Positions 40,621 to 49,352 of a stretch of 64,000 bases of DNA are shown here, one piece after another; the stretch's first letter is position 1; each line of letters starts with the position of its first letter. Both the position numbers and the translations under genes were made by a program. The notes under the pieces are model-generated. The model was not told the origin of the DNA and did no database searches. It saw only the letters and a program-made list of their open reading frames with translations. Source of the stretch: Simiduia sp. 21SJ11W-1 (GTDB taxonomy: Bacteria > Pseudomonadota > Gammaproteobacteria > Pseudomonadales > Cellvibrionaceae); assembly GCF_024138675.1 (NCBI RefSeq), contig NZ_CP090959.1, forward strand, positions 1,519,501 through 1,583,500, read 5' to 3'.

Positions 40621-41052
40621 ATGTATAACGATCAAGAGTCTATCGTGTACGGTTGCATCAAGGATGTGTCCGGTGCGCTGGGCGACAGCGAGCGCCGTAA
40701 AACCAATGCCAACGCCATGATGGCATTGCCCGATGCCGATGACTGGCCGTTTTTGTGCCGCGATATGTTTTCGTTACCGGTAGCCGAGCGCACCATGAGC
40801 CAGTACCACACAGACGTTATGCACTTTGGTGCCTCTTACAAGGCCGTTGAATACGAGTGGGAACAATGGCTCGCCAAATTTGAAGATTTACTGGCGAATA
40901 TGTATTGGGTGAGCGCTACGGTACATCTGGAAACAGAGCTTTCCGGCACGCATACCTTCACGTGGGAATCCAACGGCAGCTACCATGCCCCAGGCAGTGG
41001 CGGTATTTCCGTGCGCTGTGAGTGGAGCCACGAAGGTGGTTTGCACATCTAA
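40621..41052 (+). CDS. Conserved hypothetical protein
   Basis: 143 residues; no family confidently recognised. Soluble, acidic, with no signal peptide. Notable segments: YGCIKDVSGALGDSERRKTN, DWPFLCRDMFSLPVAERTMS, and a His/Trp-rich C-terminus (ESNGSYHAPGSGGISVRCEW). A GAGG lies 11 bases before the ATG. It ends 3 bases before the HAD gene in the same direction, so co-transcription is likely. Function unknown. Confidence 0.75.
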   Translation: MYNDQESIVYGCIKDVSGALGDSERRKTNANAMMALPDADDWPFLCRDMFSLPVAERTMSQYHTDVMHFGASYKAVEYEWEQWLAKFEDLLANMYWVSATVHLETELSGTHTFTWESNGSYHAPGSGGISVRCEWSHEGGLHI

Positions 41053-41055
41053 TTC

Positions 41056-41940
41056 ATGAACACCCCGTTTATCCACCAGCTGCCCTGTGCCGGCGCGCGC
41101 CCGCGCCTTGCGTTTTTCGATGTGGATGGCACCTTGCTGGATCGGGAAGGGCGCCTGTCTGTTGCAACCATCAACGCCATTACCAGCCTACAGCGAGCAG
41201 GCGTAAGCACGGCTTTCGCCACCGGTCGCCCGCCTTTTGCCGTGGCGCACCTGCAGGAACAATTGCAGCTTACAGGCCCCCATGTGTTTTACACCGGCGC
41301 CCATTGCCAGCATGGCGGTACTTGGCTTGCACAGCACCGGCTGACCGTGGCCGAGTGGCAGCCCATAGCTCTGGCTGCAATTGCTGCAGGCTTGCACTGT
41401 GAAATCTACTACGACGATAAATTCTGTATAGCTGCCCCAAGTAGCATTGCCCAAGAGCATGGCCGCCATTTGGGTGTGCATGCCGAAGTATTGCCCTTTG
41501 CAAGCTGGCCCAAGGTGCCCGCCTACAAGTTACTGCTGGGTGCCGAGCTCACCCAGCACCCGGAAGGCTTGGTATCTATTGAAGCCCATTTTGGCGCTCA
41601 GCATTTTGCCTACGCCCATTTGCCGTCACGCCCGCAGTGGCAGTTTGCCAGTGTGGTGAGTGGCGCGGTGGACAAGGTGGCGTTATTAAAGCAATTGGTC
41701 AGCCGGATTGGGTGTGGTCTCGGTGAAGTGGTGAGCTTTGGTGATGGCGGCTCGGATATGGATTTTCTGCGCACCGCAGGCCTTGGCATTGCCATGGGTA
41801 ACGCAGGTCTTGAGGTTCAGCAGGCAGCAAGCTTTGTGACTCGCCCGTCATGCCAGGATGGCGTAGCCTATGCAATATCGCATTTATTAAAGCGCTGCCC
41901 GAATGGGGCCCAGCCGTTAACAACAGTGGAATTTGAATGA
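41056..41940 (+). CDS. Cof-type HAD-IIB family hydrolase
   Basis: 294 residues. Motif I is FFDVDGTLLDREG (nucleophile and acid/base Asp), motif II FATGRPPFAV, a C2B cap follows, motif III is the lysine in AVDKVALLKQL, and motif IV is VVSFGDGGSDMDFLRTAG. The family dephosphorylates sugar phosphates, FMN or pyridoxal phosphate; the substrate cannot be predicted. It overlaps the next small gene by 4 bases. Confidence 0.93.
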   Translation: MNTPFIHQLPCAGARPRLAFFDVDGTLLDREGRLSVATINAITSLQRAGVSTAFATGRPPFAVAHLQEQLQLTGPHVFYTGAHCQHGGTWLAQHRLTVAEWQPIALAAIAAGLHCEIYYDDKFCIAAPSSIAQEHGRHLGVHAEVLPFASWPKVPAYKLLLGAELTQHPEGLVSIEAHFGAQHFAYAHLPSRPQWQFASVVSGAVDKVALLKQLVSRIGCGLGEVVSFGDGGSDMDFLRTAGLGIAMGNAGLEVQQAASFVTRPSCQDGVAYAISHLLKRCPNGAQPLTTVEFE

Positions 41941-42182
41941 TTATTGGGCGTTTTTTCCGCAAGAAAGGTTCAGTGGCGGTGAGTATTGGCGCCTGCATGG
42001 CCTTTGTGCTGGCGGCTATTCTGGCGTGGGATCTGCCCTTAAGCGAGGCCTTGCGCTTCGCGCTGGCAAGCCTGTTGGCGTTACTTGTGATTATGTTGGC
42101 GGCGGCCATCACGGTGGTGGCCGCCCACACTCTGGCGGCGGCCGTGCGCAAAATTCATCGCGCCTTAACGCACAAAAAATGA
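41937..42182 (+). CDS. Small two-helix membrane protein
   Basis: 81 residues: basic start (MIIGRFFRKKGS), two hydrophobic helices (VAVSIGACMAFVLAAILAW and FALASLLALLVIMLAAAITV), basic tail (RKIHRALTHKK). No family recognised. The ATG overlaps the HAD stop by 4 bases, suggesting coupling; 9 bases separate it from the AraC regulator. Confidence 0.7.
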   Translation: MIIGRFFRKKGSVAVSIGACMAFVLAAILAWDLPLSEALRFALASLLALLVIMLAAAITVVAAHTLAAAVRKIHRALTHKK

Positions 42183-42191
42183 CCTCGCACC

Positions 42192-43235
42192 ATGGATGAT
42201 GTCAGCGTTCCCAGCGAATACGCCCAAACCCTGCTGCAAACTCTTGCGGAAAATGGCGGCAATCGTGAGCAGATGATGGCTGAGCTTGCCATCAGTGAGG
42301 CAGAGCTGACTCACGGCCAACCCTTTTCCGCACTTAAATACGGCAAACTCTACCAGCGCGTCATGCAGGTTATGCAGGATGAATGCTTCGGCATGTTCAG
42401 CGGCGGCAAGGTGCGGTTGGGCTCATTCCGCCTGCTTTGCCTGACCGTGATACAGGCGGCTAATTTACGCCAGGCCATTGTGCGGGCGGGGGAGTTTTGC
42501 GAGATCTGCCGCGGTTTTCTGGTGCGCTCAAGGCTTACCGAACCCGTTGAGGGCGTTGCGCGGGTAGAGATGTGCGGTATCAGCTCGGTTACCAAGGCCG
42601 AGTTTGACTGTATGGTCAGTAGTGCGACGCCCAATCAGGTACGCACGAGCCTGGCTGTGTGGCAGCGCTTTAACTCCTGGCTCATTGGCCGTGAAATTCC
42701 GCTCTATGGCATTTATTTCGCCTTTGCCTGCCCCGATGAGTTTCGTGAGATGGCCGAGTGCTACCCGGCCCAACTGCACTTTGAGCAGCCATTCACAGGG
42801 TTTGAATTTGATGCCAGCTACCTGGATGCGCCCATCGTTCAGAACCAGGATACCCTGATGGATTTCGTGCGCTCGGCGCCTTACCACCTGGTGATCAGCG
42901 ATAGCAGCCAGCAAAGCCTGAAGGCCAAGGTGCGGGCGATACTGTCTAAGGATGTGAGCGGCAACCAGCCCAGTGCAGAGGCCGTAGCCTCGCGACTGAA
43001 CCTTTCAGTCACCACATTGCGGCGTAAATTGCAGGCGGAATCTACCTCCTACCAGCGCTTGAAAGACGAGTGCCGCATGGAAGCTGCCTTTCACTACCTG
43101 AGCTGCCCAGAACTTACCAACAGCTGCATAGCCGAGCGGCTGGGTTTTGATGAAACCAGCGCCTTTTTCCGCGCCTTCAAGAAGTGGACGGGCGTTACCC
43201 CAGGCGAGTACCGTAAAGGCTTGGAAAAGGGCTAG
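42192..43235 (+). CDS. AraC family transcriptional regulator (OruR/ArgR-like type)
   Basis: 347 residues. The N-terminal ~200 residues match the Arabinose_bd (PF12625-like) sensor domain (LGSFRLLCLTVIQAANLRQA; YFAFACPDEFREMAECYPAQ). The C-terminal AraC HTH shows PSAEAVASRLNLSVTTLRRK and CIAERLGFDETSAFFRAFKK. Regulators of this class often control fatty-acid or amino-acid catabolism; here an acyl-CoA dehydrogenase starts 150 bases downstream, a plausible but unproven target. Confidence 0.92.
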   Translation: MDDVSVPSEYAQTLLQTLAENGGNREQMMAELAISEAELTHGQPFSALKYGKLYQRVMQVMQDECFGMFSGGKVRLGSFRLLCLTVIQAANLRQAIVRAGEFCEICRGFLVRSRLTEPVEGVARVEMCGISSVTKAEFDCMVSSATPNQVRTSLAVWQRFNSWLIGREIPLYGIYFAFACPDEFREMAECYPAQLHFEQPFTGFEFDASYLDAPIVQNQDTLMDFVRSAPYHLVISDSSQQSLKAKVRAILSKDVSGNQPSAEAVASRLNLSVTTLRRKLQAESTSYQRLKDECRMEAAFHYLSCPELTNSCIAERLGFDETSAFFRAFKKWTGVTPGEYRKGLEKG

Positions 43236-43383
43236 GTGCGCCGCAAAACAGGCATTTTCAGCCTACACTAGAAAGCCGCCCGCCTAAAAATGTCAGCCAA
43301 AGTGGTTGATTTCGCTATTGAGCGCAGGGCCAGAATGCCCGATTCTGTGGCCATATCCAATCGAATAACCAGAGGTTTATGAC

Positions 43384-45183
43384 ATGAGTGATTACAAAGC
43401 CCCGTTGCGCGAGATCCAATATGTAATGTGGGAGCTGCTTGGCTACGAGCAGCACTACCAGTCATTGCCCGGCGGAGATGAAGCCAGTTCTGATGTTGTA
43501 AACGCCGTGCTTGAAGAGGGCGCCAAATTCTGTGAAAACGTACTGGCGCCAATCAATGCCGTAGGCGATCAGGAAGGCTGTAAGTGGAATGATGGCGAAG
43601 TAAAAACCGCCACCGGTTTCAAAGAAGCCTACCAACAGTATGTTGAAGCCGGCTGGCCTTCTATGTGTCACCACGTAGAGCATGGCGGGCAGGGGTTGCC
43701 ACAATCTCTGGGTACCGTTTTGAGCGAGATGGTGGGTTCTGCGAACTGGTCTTGGGGCATGTACCCCGGCCTGTCCCACGGCGCCATGAACACCATTGAA
43801 GCCCACGGTACAGACGAACAGAAAGAACACTACTTAACCAAGCTGGTGGAAGGTTCCTGGACGGGCACCATGTGTCTGACCGAGGCACATTGTGGTACCG
43901 ACCTCGGCATGCTGCGCACCAAAGCCGAGCCCAATGCCGATGGCTCCTATAATATTACCGGCACCAAGATTTTCATCTCTGCCGGTGAGCACGATATGGC
44001 AGAAAATATTGTGCACATTGTATTGGCACGCCTGCCCGACGCACCGGCCGGCACCAAGGGTATTTCATTATTCATTGTGCCCAAGTTCAATGTGAATGCC
44101 GATGGCAGCCTGGGTGAGCGCAACAACCTCAAGTGTGGCTCACTCGAGCACAAAATGGGTATTCACGGCAACGCCACCTGTGTGATGAATTTCGATGGCG
44201 CCAAAGGCTTCCTTATTGGCCCGCCAAACAAAGGCCTGAACTGCATGTTCACCTTTATGAACACCGCACGCCTGGGCACTGCGCTGCAGGGCTTGGCACA
44301 CGCCGAAGTGGGCTTCCAGAAATCGCTGGAATACGCGCGCGACCGTTTGCAAATGCGTTCACTTTCAGGCGCCAAAAATCCAGAGGGCCCGGCCGATCCA
44401 ATCATCGTGCACCCAGACGTTCGCCGTATGCTGCTCACGCAAAAAGCTTTGGCAGAAGGCGCGCGCATGCTGATCTACTTCACCGCGCAACAGGTGGATG
44501 TGGTAGATCGCTCCGAAGATGAAGAAGCGCGCAAAGCAGCAGATGAGCTGCTGGGCTTCTTGACGCCCATTGCCAAAGCCTTCATTACCGAAACCGGTTA
44601 TGAAGCGGCCAACCTGGGCCTGCAGTGCTTCGGTGGTCACGGTTATATTGCCGAGTGGGGCATGGAGCAGAATGTGCGCGATTGCCGCATTGCCATGCTT
44701 TATGAGGGTACTACCGGTATTCAGGCGCTCGACCTGCTGGGCCGTAAAGTGCTGATGACTAACGGCGAATCGCTCAAGCGTTTCACCAAGATCGTGCACA
44801 AGTTCTGCCAGGCCAACGAAGCTAACGAGGCTCAAGCTGAACTGATTGCGCCACTTGCCAACATCAACAAAGAATGGGGCGAGTTGACCATGCACATCGG
44901 TCTGATGGCCATGGAAAACCCAGACGAAGTGGGCGCGGCTTCTGTGGATTTCCTGATGTACTCAGGTTACGCAGCCTTGGCTTACTTCTGGGCACTGGCA
45001 GCGGTTGATGCCCAGGCCAAGTTGGATGCAGGCACCAGTGAAAAAGCCTTCTATGAGGCGAAAATTGCCACTGCGCGCTTCTACTTCCAGCGCATTTTGC
45101 CGCGCACCCGCAGCCTGGTTGAGTCTATGAAGTCTGGCGCTGGCAACCTGATGGCACTGGACGCAGAACACTTCGCGTTCTAA
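43384..45183 (+). CDS. Acyl-CoA dehydrogenase
   Basis: 599 residues, the long bacterial form with an N-terminal extension (YKAPLREIQYVMWELLGYE) and C-terminal ACAD domain. FAD-binding segments include MCLTEAHCGTDLGMLRTKAE and TGTKIFISAGEHD; the catalytic Glu is in MLYEGTTGIQALDLLGRK. It catalyses the first step of beta-oxidation with an electron-transfer flavoprotein. It is followed by an SCP2-like protein and an acyl-CoA ligase, forming a fatty-acid degradation cluster. Confidence 0.95.
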   Translation: MSDYKAPLREIQYVMWELLGYEQHYQSLPGGDEASSDVVNAVLEEGAKFCENVLAPINAVGDQEGCKWNDGEVKTATGFKEAYQQYVEAGWPSMCHHVEHGGQGLPQSLGTVLSEMVGSANWSWGMYPGLSHGAMNTIEAHGTDEQKEHYLTKLVEGSWTGTMCLTEAHCGTDLGMLRTKAEPNADGSYNITGTKIFISAGEHDMAENIVHIVLARLPDAPAGTKGISLFIVPKFNVNADGSLGERNNLKCGSLEHKMGIHGNATCVMNFDGAKGFLIGPPNKGLNCMFTFMNTARLGTALQGLAHAEVGFQKSLEYARDRLQMRSLSGAKNPEGPADPIIVHPDVRRMLLTQKALAEGARMLIYFTAQQVDVVDRSEDEEARKAADELLGFLTPIAKAFITETGYEAANLGLQCFGGHGYIAEWGMEQNVRDCRIAMLYEGTTGIQALDLLGRKVLMTNGESLKRFTKIVHKFCQANEANEAQAELIAPLANINKEWGELTMHIGLMAMENPDEVGAASVDFLMYSGYAALAYFWALAAVDAQAKLDAGTSEKAFYEAKIATARFYFQRILPRTRSLVESMKSGAGNLMALDAEHFAF

Positions 45184-45197
45184 GTTCCGGCCTACCT

Positions 45198-45527
45198 GTG
45201 GTATTTGCTTTCCAGCAACTGCAGCAGCGATTCGAGGCAAGCTTTCGGCCCGCCGAGGCCAGGGGCCTCGATTCGCTGTTTCAGTATGTGATTCCCGATG
45301 GCAGTAATTTTTACATGCACATCCGCGATGGCGAGCTGGCGTTTTTTGCCGGCGATGCAAGCCTGCCCGCTGATTTAACCCTTACCCTTGAGTGGCAAAC
45401 GCTGGAAGATCTGTTTCAGGGCCGGGTGAGTGGTATGCAGGCGTTTATGTTCGGGCATATCAAGGTGCGCGGTAGCCTGACCCTTGCATCTCGCTTGATA
45501 GATATCTTTGCACCTGTTGTAGAATAA
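45198..45527 (+). CDS. SCP2 sterol-binding domain protein
   Basis: 109 residues from a GTG start 14 bases after the dehydrogenase. The SCP2 fold is indicated by YVIPDGSNFYMHIRDGELAF, ADLTLTLEWQTLEDLFQGRV and GMQAFMFGHIKVRGSLTLAS. It binds lipids or acyl chains and may present substrate to the adjacent acyl-CoA enzymes (inference). No good ribosome site is visible, so coupling to the upstream gene is likely. Confidence 0.88.
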   Translation: MVFAFQQLQQRFEASFRPAEARGLDSLFQYVIPDGSNFYMHIRDGELAFFAGDASLPADLTLTLEWQTLEDLFQGRVSGMQAFMFGHIKVRGSLTLASRLIDIFAPVVE

Positions 45528-45637
45528 GCGCCGCGGCTTGCCGCGCATCAGAGAATGATAAAAGTGGGTGGCGAAAACGCGCACACCCGTCAATAATCAC
45601 GGCCGATAACGATAAAAGTGACGGTACAGGAGGATTC

Positions 45638-47248
45638 GTGATCGATACCAACAGCACTGTGGTTGAAGTGTTAAATAAAGCCTGTGAGACCTTCGCAGCA
45701 AACCCCGCATTTACCTGCCTGGGCCGAACGCTAACCTATGCCGAGCTGGATCATTTAAGTCTGCAATTTGCCTGCTATTTGCAACAGCACACAGGGCTCA
45801 AGCCCGGTGATCGCATTGCCGTGCAGCTGCCGAATATTTTGCAATACCCCGTTGTGGTGTTTGGCGCCTTGCGCGCAGGCCTTACGGTGGTTAATACCAA
45901 CCCGTTATACACGCCGCGCGAACTGGAGCATCAGTTAAAAGATGCCGGTGCCAAGGCCTTGGTGGTGCTGGCCAATATTGCCACCAGCGCCTCTGAGGTG
46001 GTGGCCAAAACCTCGGTAGAACAGGTAATCGTGACCGAGATTGGCGATTTACATGGGCCGGTTAAGCGCCTGCTTATCAACAGTGTGTTGAAATACATCA
46101 AGCGCCAGGTGCCGAATGTCAGCTTCCCCAATCAGGTGGCTTTCACCCATACCCTGACTGCCGGTGATGTCGCCCGCTATGAGCCTTCGGCCCACCAGCC
46201 TCAAGATGTTGCCGTGCTGCAATACACCGGTGGCACCACCGGTGTTGCCAAGGGCGCCATGCTCACGCATGCAAACCTTGTGGCCAATATGCAGCAGGTA
46301 CGTGAAATGCTGGGTGAGGGTATCAATATAGGTAAAGAGCTGTATGTGGCGCCTTTACCGCTGTATCACATCTACGCATTTACCTTGCACTGCATGATGT
46401 TGCTGGCCGCAGGCTGCCAATCGGTATTGATTCCAAACCCGCGTGACATCCCGGGTTTTGTAAAAATGCTCAAGGGCAAAAAGATCACCGGTTTTGTGGG
46501 TTTGAATACGCTGTTTAATGCCCTGTGTCGCGATGAAGAATTTGCCAAGCTCGATTTCTCGGCCCTGCGCACCACAGCCTCCGGCGGCATGGCGCTCACC
46601 CAGGAAGCGGCCAAGCGATGGCATGAAATTACAGGCTGTGTGGTGAGCGAAGGTTACGGTATGACGGAAACCTCACCGGTGGTAACAGTAAACCCGCCCA
46701 GTGCTATTCAGCAGGGCACTGTGGGCTTGCCGGTACCGGAAACCGAGCTCAAGGTGGTAGACGAAGACGGCAATAGCCTGCCCCAGGGCGAGCCGGGCGA
46801 GCTGTGCGTGCGCGGCCCGCAAGTGATGAAAGGTTACTGGCAGCGCCCGGAGGAAACCGCCAAGGTGCTGGACGATGCCGGCTGGCTGAAAACCGGCGAC
46901 ATGGCCGTGATTCAGGATGATGGCTATGTGCGCATTGTGGATCGTAAAAAAGACATGATCATTGTGTCTGGTTTTAACGTCTACCCCAATGAGGTCGAAG
47001 ATGTGGTGTGTATGCACCCGGCCATCTTAGAGGCTGCTGCAGTGGGCTTGCCAGACCCTAAGAGTGGTGAACAGGTGAAATTGTTTGTGGTTTCCAGCGA
47101 TGCGGCCTTAACCGAGCAGGATGTGATTGATTACTGCCGCAAGAACATGACCGCCTACAAGGTGCCGCGCAGTGTTGAGTTCCGTAAAGAGTTGCCCAAG
47201 TCCAATGTGGGTAAAATCTTAAGGCGAGAACTAAAGCCTGCCGCATAA
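45638..47248 (+). CDS. fadD: Long-chain fatty acid-CoA ligase
   Basis: 536 residues from a GTG with AGGAGG 6 bases upstream. ANL superfamily motifs: YTGGTTGVAKGAMLTHANL (P-loop), GYGMTETSPVV, KTGDMAVIQDDGYVRIVDRK, and C-terminal catalytic Lys in PKSNVGKILRREL. It activates fatty acids to acyl-CoA with ATP at the inner membrane, feeding the adjacent acyl-CoA dehydrogenase. Paralogs with other chain preferences look alike, so the symbol is a family-level assignment. Confidence 0.92.
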   Translation: MIDTNSTVVEVLNKACETFAANPAFTCLGRTLTYAELDHLSLQFACYLQQHTGLKPGDRIAVQLPNILQYPVVVFGALRAGLTVVNTNPLYTPRELEHQLKDAGAKALVVLANIATSASEVVAKTSVEQVIVTEIGDLHGPVKRLLINSVLKYIKRQVPNVSFPNQVAFTHTLTAGDVARYEPSAHQPQDVAVLQYTGGTTGVAKGAMLTHANLVANMQQVREMLGEGINIGKELYVAPLPLYHIYAFTLHCMMLLAAGCQSVLIPNPRDIPGFVKMLKGKKITGFVGLNTLFNALCRDEEFAKLDFSALRTTASGGMALTQEAAKRWHEITGCVVSEGYGMTETSPVVTVNPPSAIQQGTVGLPVPETELKVVDEDGNSLPQGEPGELCVRGPQVMKGYWQRPEETAKVLDDAGWLKTGDMAVIQDDGYVRIVDRKKDMIIVSGFNVYPNEVEDVVCMHPAILEAAAVGLPDPKSGEQVKLFVVSSDAALTEQDVIDYCRKNMTAYKVPRSVEFRKELPKSNVGKILRRELKPAA

Positions 47249-47252
47249 TGCC

Positions 47253-47283
47253 AAAACGCCAGCTTGTGCTGGCGTTTTTTTTG
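47253..47283 (+). terminator. Terminator after fadD
   Basis: AAACGCCAGC-TTGT-GCTGGCG followed by eight T residues, 5 bases after the stop codon. Confidence 0.95.
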
Positions 47284-47374
47284 CCTCACACAAACGGCGC
47301 ACCAGGTGCAGCCATGGTGCGCCACTCTGCTATGATGCGAACATGACTTGTGAATATGCAGTGAAGCCCTCTCT

Positions 47375-48517
47375 ATGAAAAATGCCTTGGTGCTCTCAGG
47401 CGGTGGCGCACGGGCTGCCTATCAGGTAGGTGTTTTACAGGCACTTGCCGAGCTGATGCCTGCCAAAGTGGAAAACCCCTTTCCCATTATTTGCGGTACC
47501 TCGGCCGGTGCCATTAACGCGCTGGCGCTGGCCAGCCATCCGGGCCAGTTTCGTGAGTCGGTTCAAGACCTGGTGCACATCTGGCAAAACCTCACCGTCG
47601 ATCAGGTGTATAAAAACAGCCTGGGTGATCTGGTAAAAGGCGTGGGTAAAATTGGCCTGTCGCTGTTTAATGAAGGGGTAGGGCGCAATCAGCCACTGGC
47701 GCTGCTGGATAACTCACCGTTGCACCAACTGATACATGAGAAAATTACCTTTAAACACATTGCGCCGGCCATTGCCGCAGGCCATTTGGATGCGGTTTGC
47801 GTAACCGCAATGGGCTACTCATCGGGTGAGTCGGTGAGCTTTTTTCAGGGCCGCCCGGAGCTTGCGGGCTGGCGGCGCTACCATCGCATTGGTACGCCCA
47901 CGCAGCTGGATGCGCGCCACTTGCTGGCGTCTTCGGCCATTCCCACCATATTCCCCACCGTGCGTATAAATCGGGAATACTTTGGTGACGGGGCCGTGCG
48001 TCAATTGGCGCCCATCAGCCCGGCGTTGCATTTGGGGGCAGACAGGGTGTTTGTGGTGGGTGTGAGCGGTAATCGCAACCCGGAACACTGGGGCAAGCGC
48101 CGGCCGGTGCGCCATTCGCCCTCTATTGCGCAGATTTTGGGGCACTTGTTTAACGCAGCCTTCGTAGACAGTATGGAGTCAGACATCGAGCACCTGGAGC
48201 GGGTTAATCGCCTGCTGGCCATGGTGCCTGAGGATCAGCGCGAGGCGGCGGGCTTGCCGCTGCGCACGGTAGATAGCCTGATTATTTCCCCGTCGCAGGA
48301 GTTGGATAAAATAGCCGGGCGCAAGGTGCGCTACCTGCCCAAGGCGCTGCGCTGGTTTTTCAGTTCAACTGGCGCCACCGCCAAAGGCGGTGGTGCCACC
48401 GCGGCCAGTTATTTATTGTTTGCGCCTGAGTTTTGTTCCGAGTTGATTGAGCTGGGGTATCAAGACACCATGTGGGAAGCCGACGCCGTGCGGCGCTTTT
48501 TCGGCTTTGCACCCTAG
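47375..48517 (+). CDS. Patatin-like phospholipase
   Basis: 380 residues. Oxyanion motif SGGGARAAYQVGVL, nucleophile elbow ICGTSAGAINALAL (GxSxG) and catalytic-dyad Asp in YFGDGAVRQL. The C-terminal part (DUF3336-like helices absent) has LERVNRLLAMVPEDQ and SPSQELDKIAGRKVRYLP. No signal peptide, so cytoplasmic or membrane-associated. It may release fatty acids for the acyl-CoA ligase upstream (inference). Its own promoter is expected since a terminator precedes it. Confidence 0.92.
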   Translation: MKNALVLSGGGARAAYQVGVLQALAELMPAKVENPFPIICGTSAGAINALALASHPGQFRESVQDLVHIWQNLTVDQVYKNSLGDLVKGVGKIGLSLFNEGVGRNQPLALLDNSPLHQLIHEKITFKHIAPAIAAGHLDAVCVTAMGYSSGESVSFFQGRPELAGWRRYHRIGTPTQLDARHLLASSAIPTIFPTVRINREYFGDGAVRQLAPISPALHLGADRVFVVGVSGNRNPEHWGKRRPVRHSPSIAQILGHLFNAAFVDSMESDIEHLERVNRLLAMVPEDQREAAGLPLRTVDSLIISPSQELDKIAGRKVRYLPKALRWFFSSTGATAKGGGATAASYLLFAPEFCSELIELGYQDTMWEADAVRRFFGFAP

Positions 48518-48601
48518 CGGTATTGGCGGTTTCAGATTGGTCGCAGGCCTGCTACTGTTGAATGCTGCAGTGGCTGTAATTGTAAAAAGGGGAAAGTAGT
48601 A

Positions 48602-49258
48602 ATGGGGACAGCAGTAAAATCACGTCGAGCCAAAGGCGAGCAAACCCGGCGTGAAATTCTGGAGGCTACCTTGCGCCTGATTGTGCGCAACGGCCATAAC
48701 GCGGTAACCCACAGGGCCGTGGCTGCAGAGGCCGGGGTAAACTTGTCGCTAACCACCTATTACTTCAAAGATTTAAAAGAGCTAATTTCTGAATCTTTTG
48801 ACCATTATCGCAATAAGGTTGAGCAAGAAGTTGATAGCACCTGGGAAAAGCTGCTGCAATTTCTAGAGCAAAGCCCCATTGAAACCCTTGATGAAAAGCG
48901 CAAGCTTCTGGATCACCTCACGCAATTTGCCACTGACTATGTGCGCGATATGATTCGCCACCGGCCCAGTGGCCTGGTGCTTGAGATGACCTTCTTTTTT
49001 GATCTGCACCTGGAGCCCGAAATGCGTGCAGGCGCCGTTGAATTGCGCAAGCGCTTTCAGCGTGGCTTTGAGGTTTTTTGTGAGCGGCTGGGTTCGCCTG
49101 CTCCCGAGGTAGACGCCGCGCTCTTACTGGGTGCGCTGCAGCGCCTGGAATACGTAGGTCTGGCCACCAACGAGGTAGACGAGCAGGCCATGCATGCGCA
49201 ATTCAAGCGGCTTTTGAGCACCATTATGTCGGTACCTTTTGATGCTGAGCCCAATTAG
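48602..49258 (+). CDS. TetR family transcriptional regulator
   Basis: 218 residues. N-terminal HTH: KGEQTRREILEATLRLIVRN, NAVTHRAVAAEAGVNLSLTT, YYFKDLKELI. The C-terminal ligand domain is typical in length and has MIRHRPSGLVLEMTFFFDLH. AAAGGGGAAAG lies just before the ATG. It is near fatty-acid genes and could be a FadR/PsrA-like repressor, but the ligand and targets are not evident. Confidence 0.93.
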   Translation: MGTAVKSRRAKGEQTRREILEATLRLIVRNGHNAVTHRAVAAEAGVNLSLTTYYFKDLKELISESFDHYRNKVEQEVDSTWEKLLQFLEQSPIETLDEKRKLLDHLTQFATDYVRDMIRHRPSGLVLEMTFFFDLHLEPEMRAGAVELRKRFQRGFEVFCERLGSPAPEVDAALLLGALQRLEYVGLATNEVDEQAMHAQFKRLLSTIMSVPFDAEPN

Positions 49259-49305
49259 TGCAGGGCAATTTCTAACTTTCTGCAGATCTGAATGTATAAA
49301 TACCC

Positions 49306-49338
49306 ATAAAAAAACCCGCGCATGGCGCGGGTTTTTTT
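49306..49338. terminator. Bidirectional terminator between tetR and acnB
   Basis: AAAAAAACCCGCGC-CAT-GCGCGGGTTTTTTT-like perfect stem with A-run and T-run, serving the two convergent genes. Confidence 0.93.
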
Positions 49339-49352
49339 ATGGGAGGGTGGGG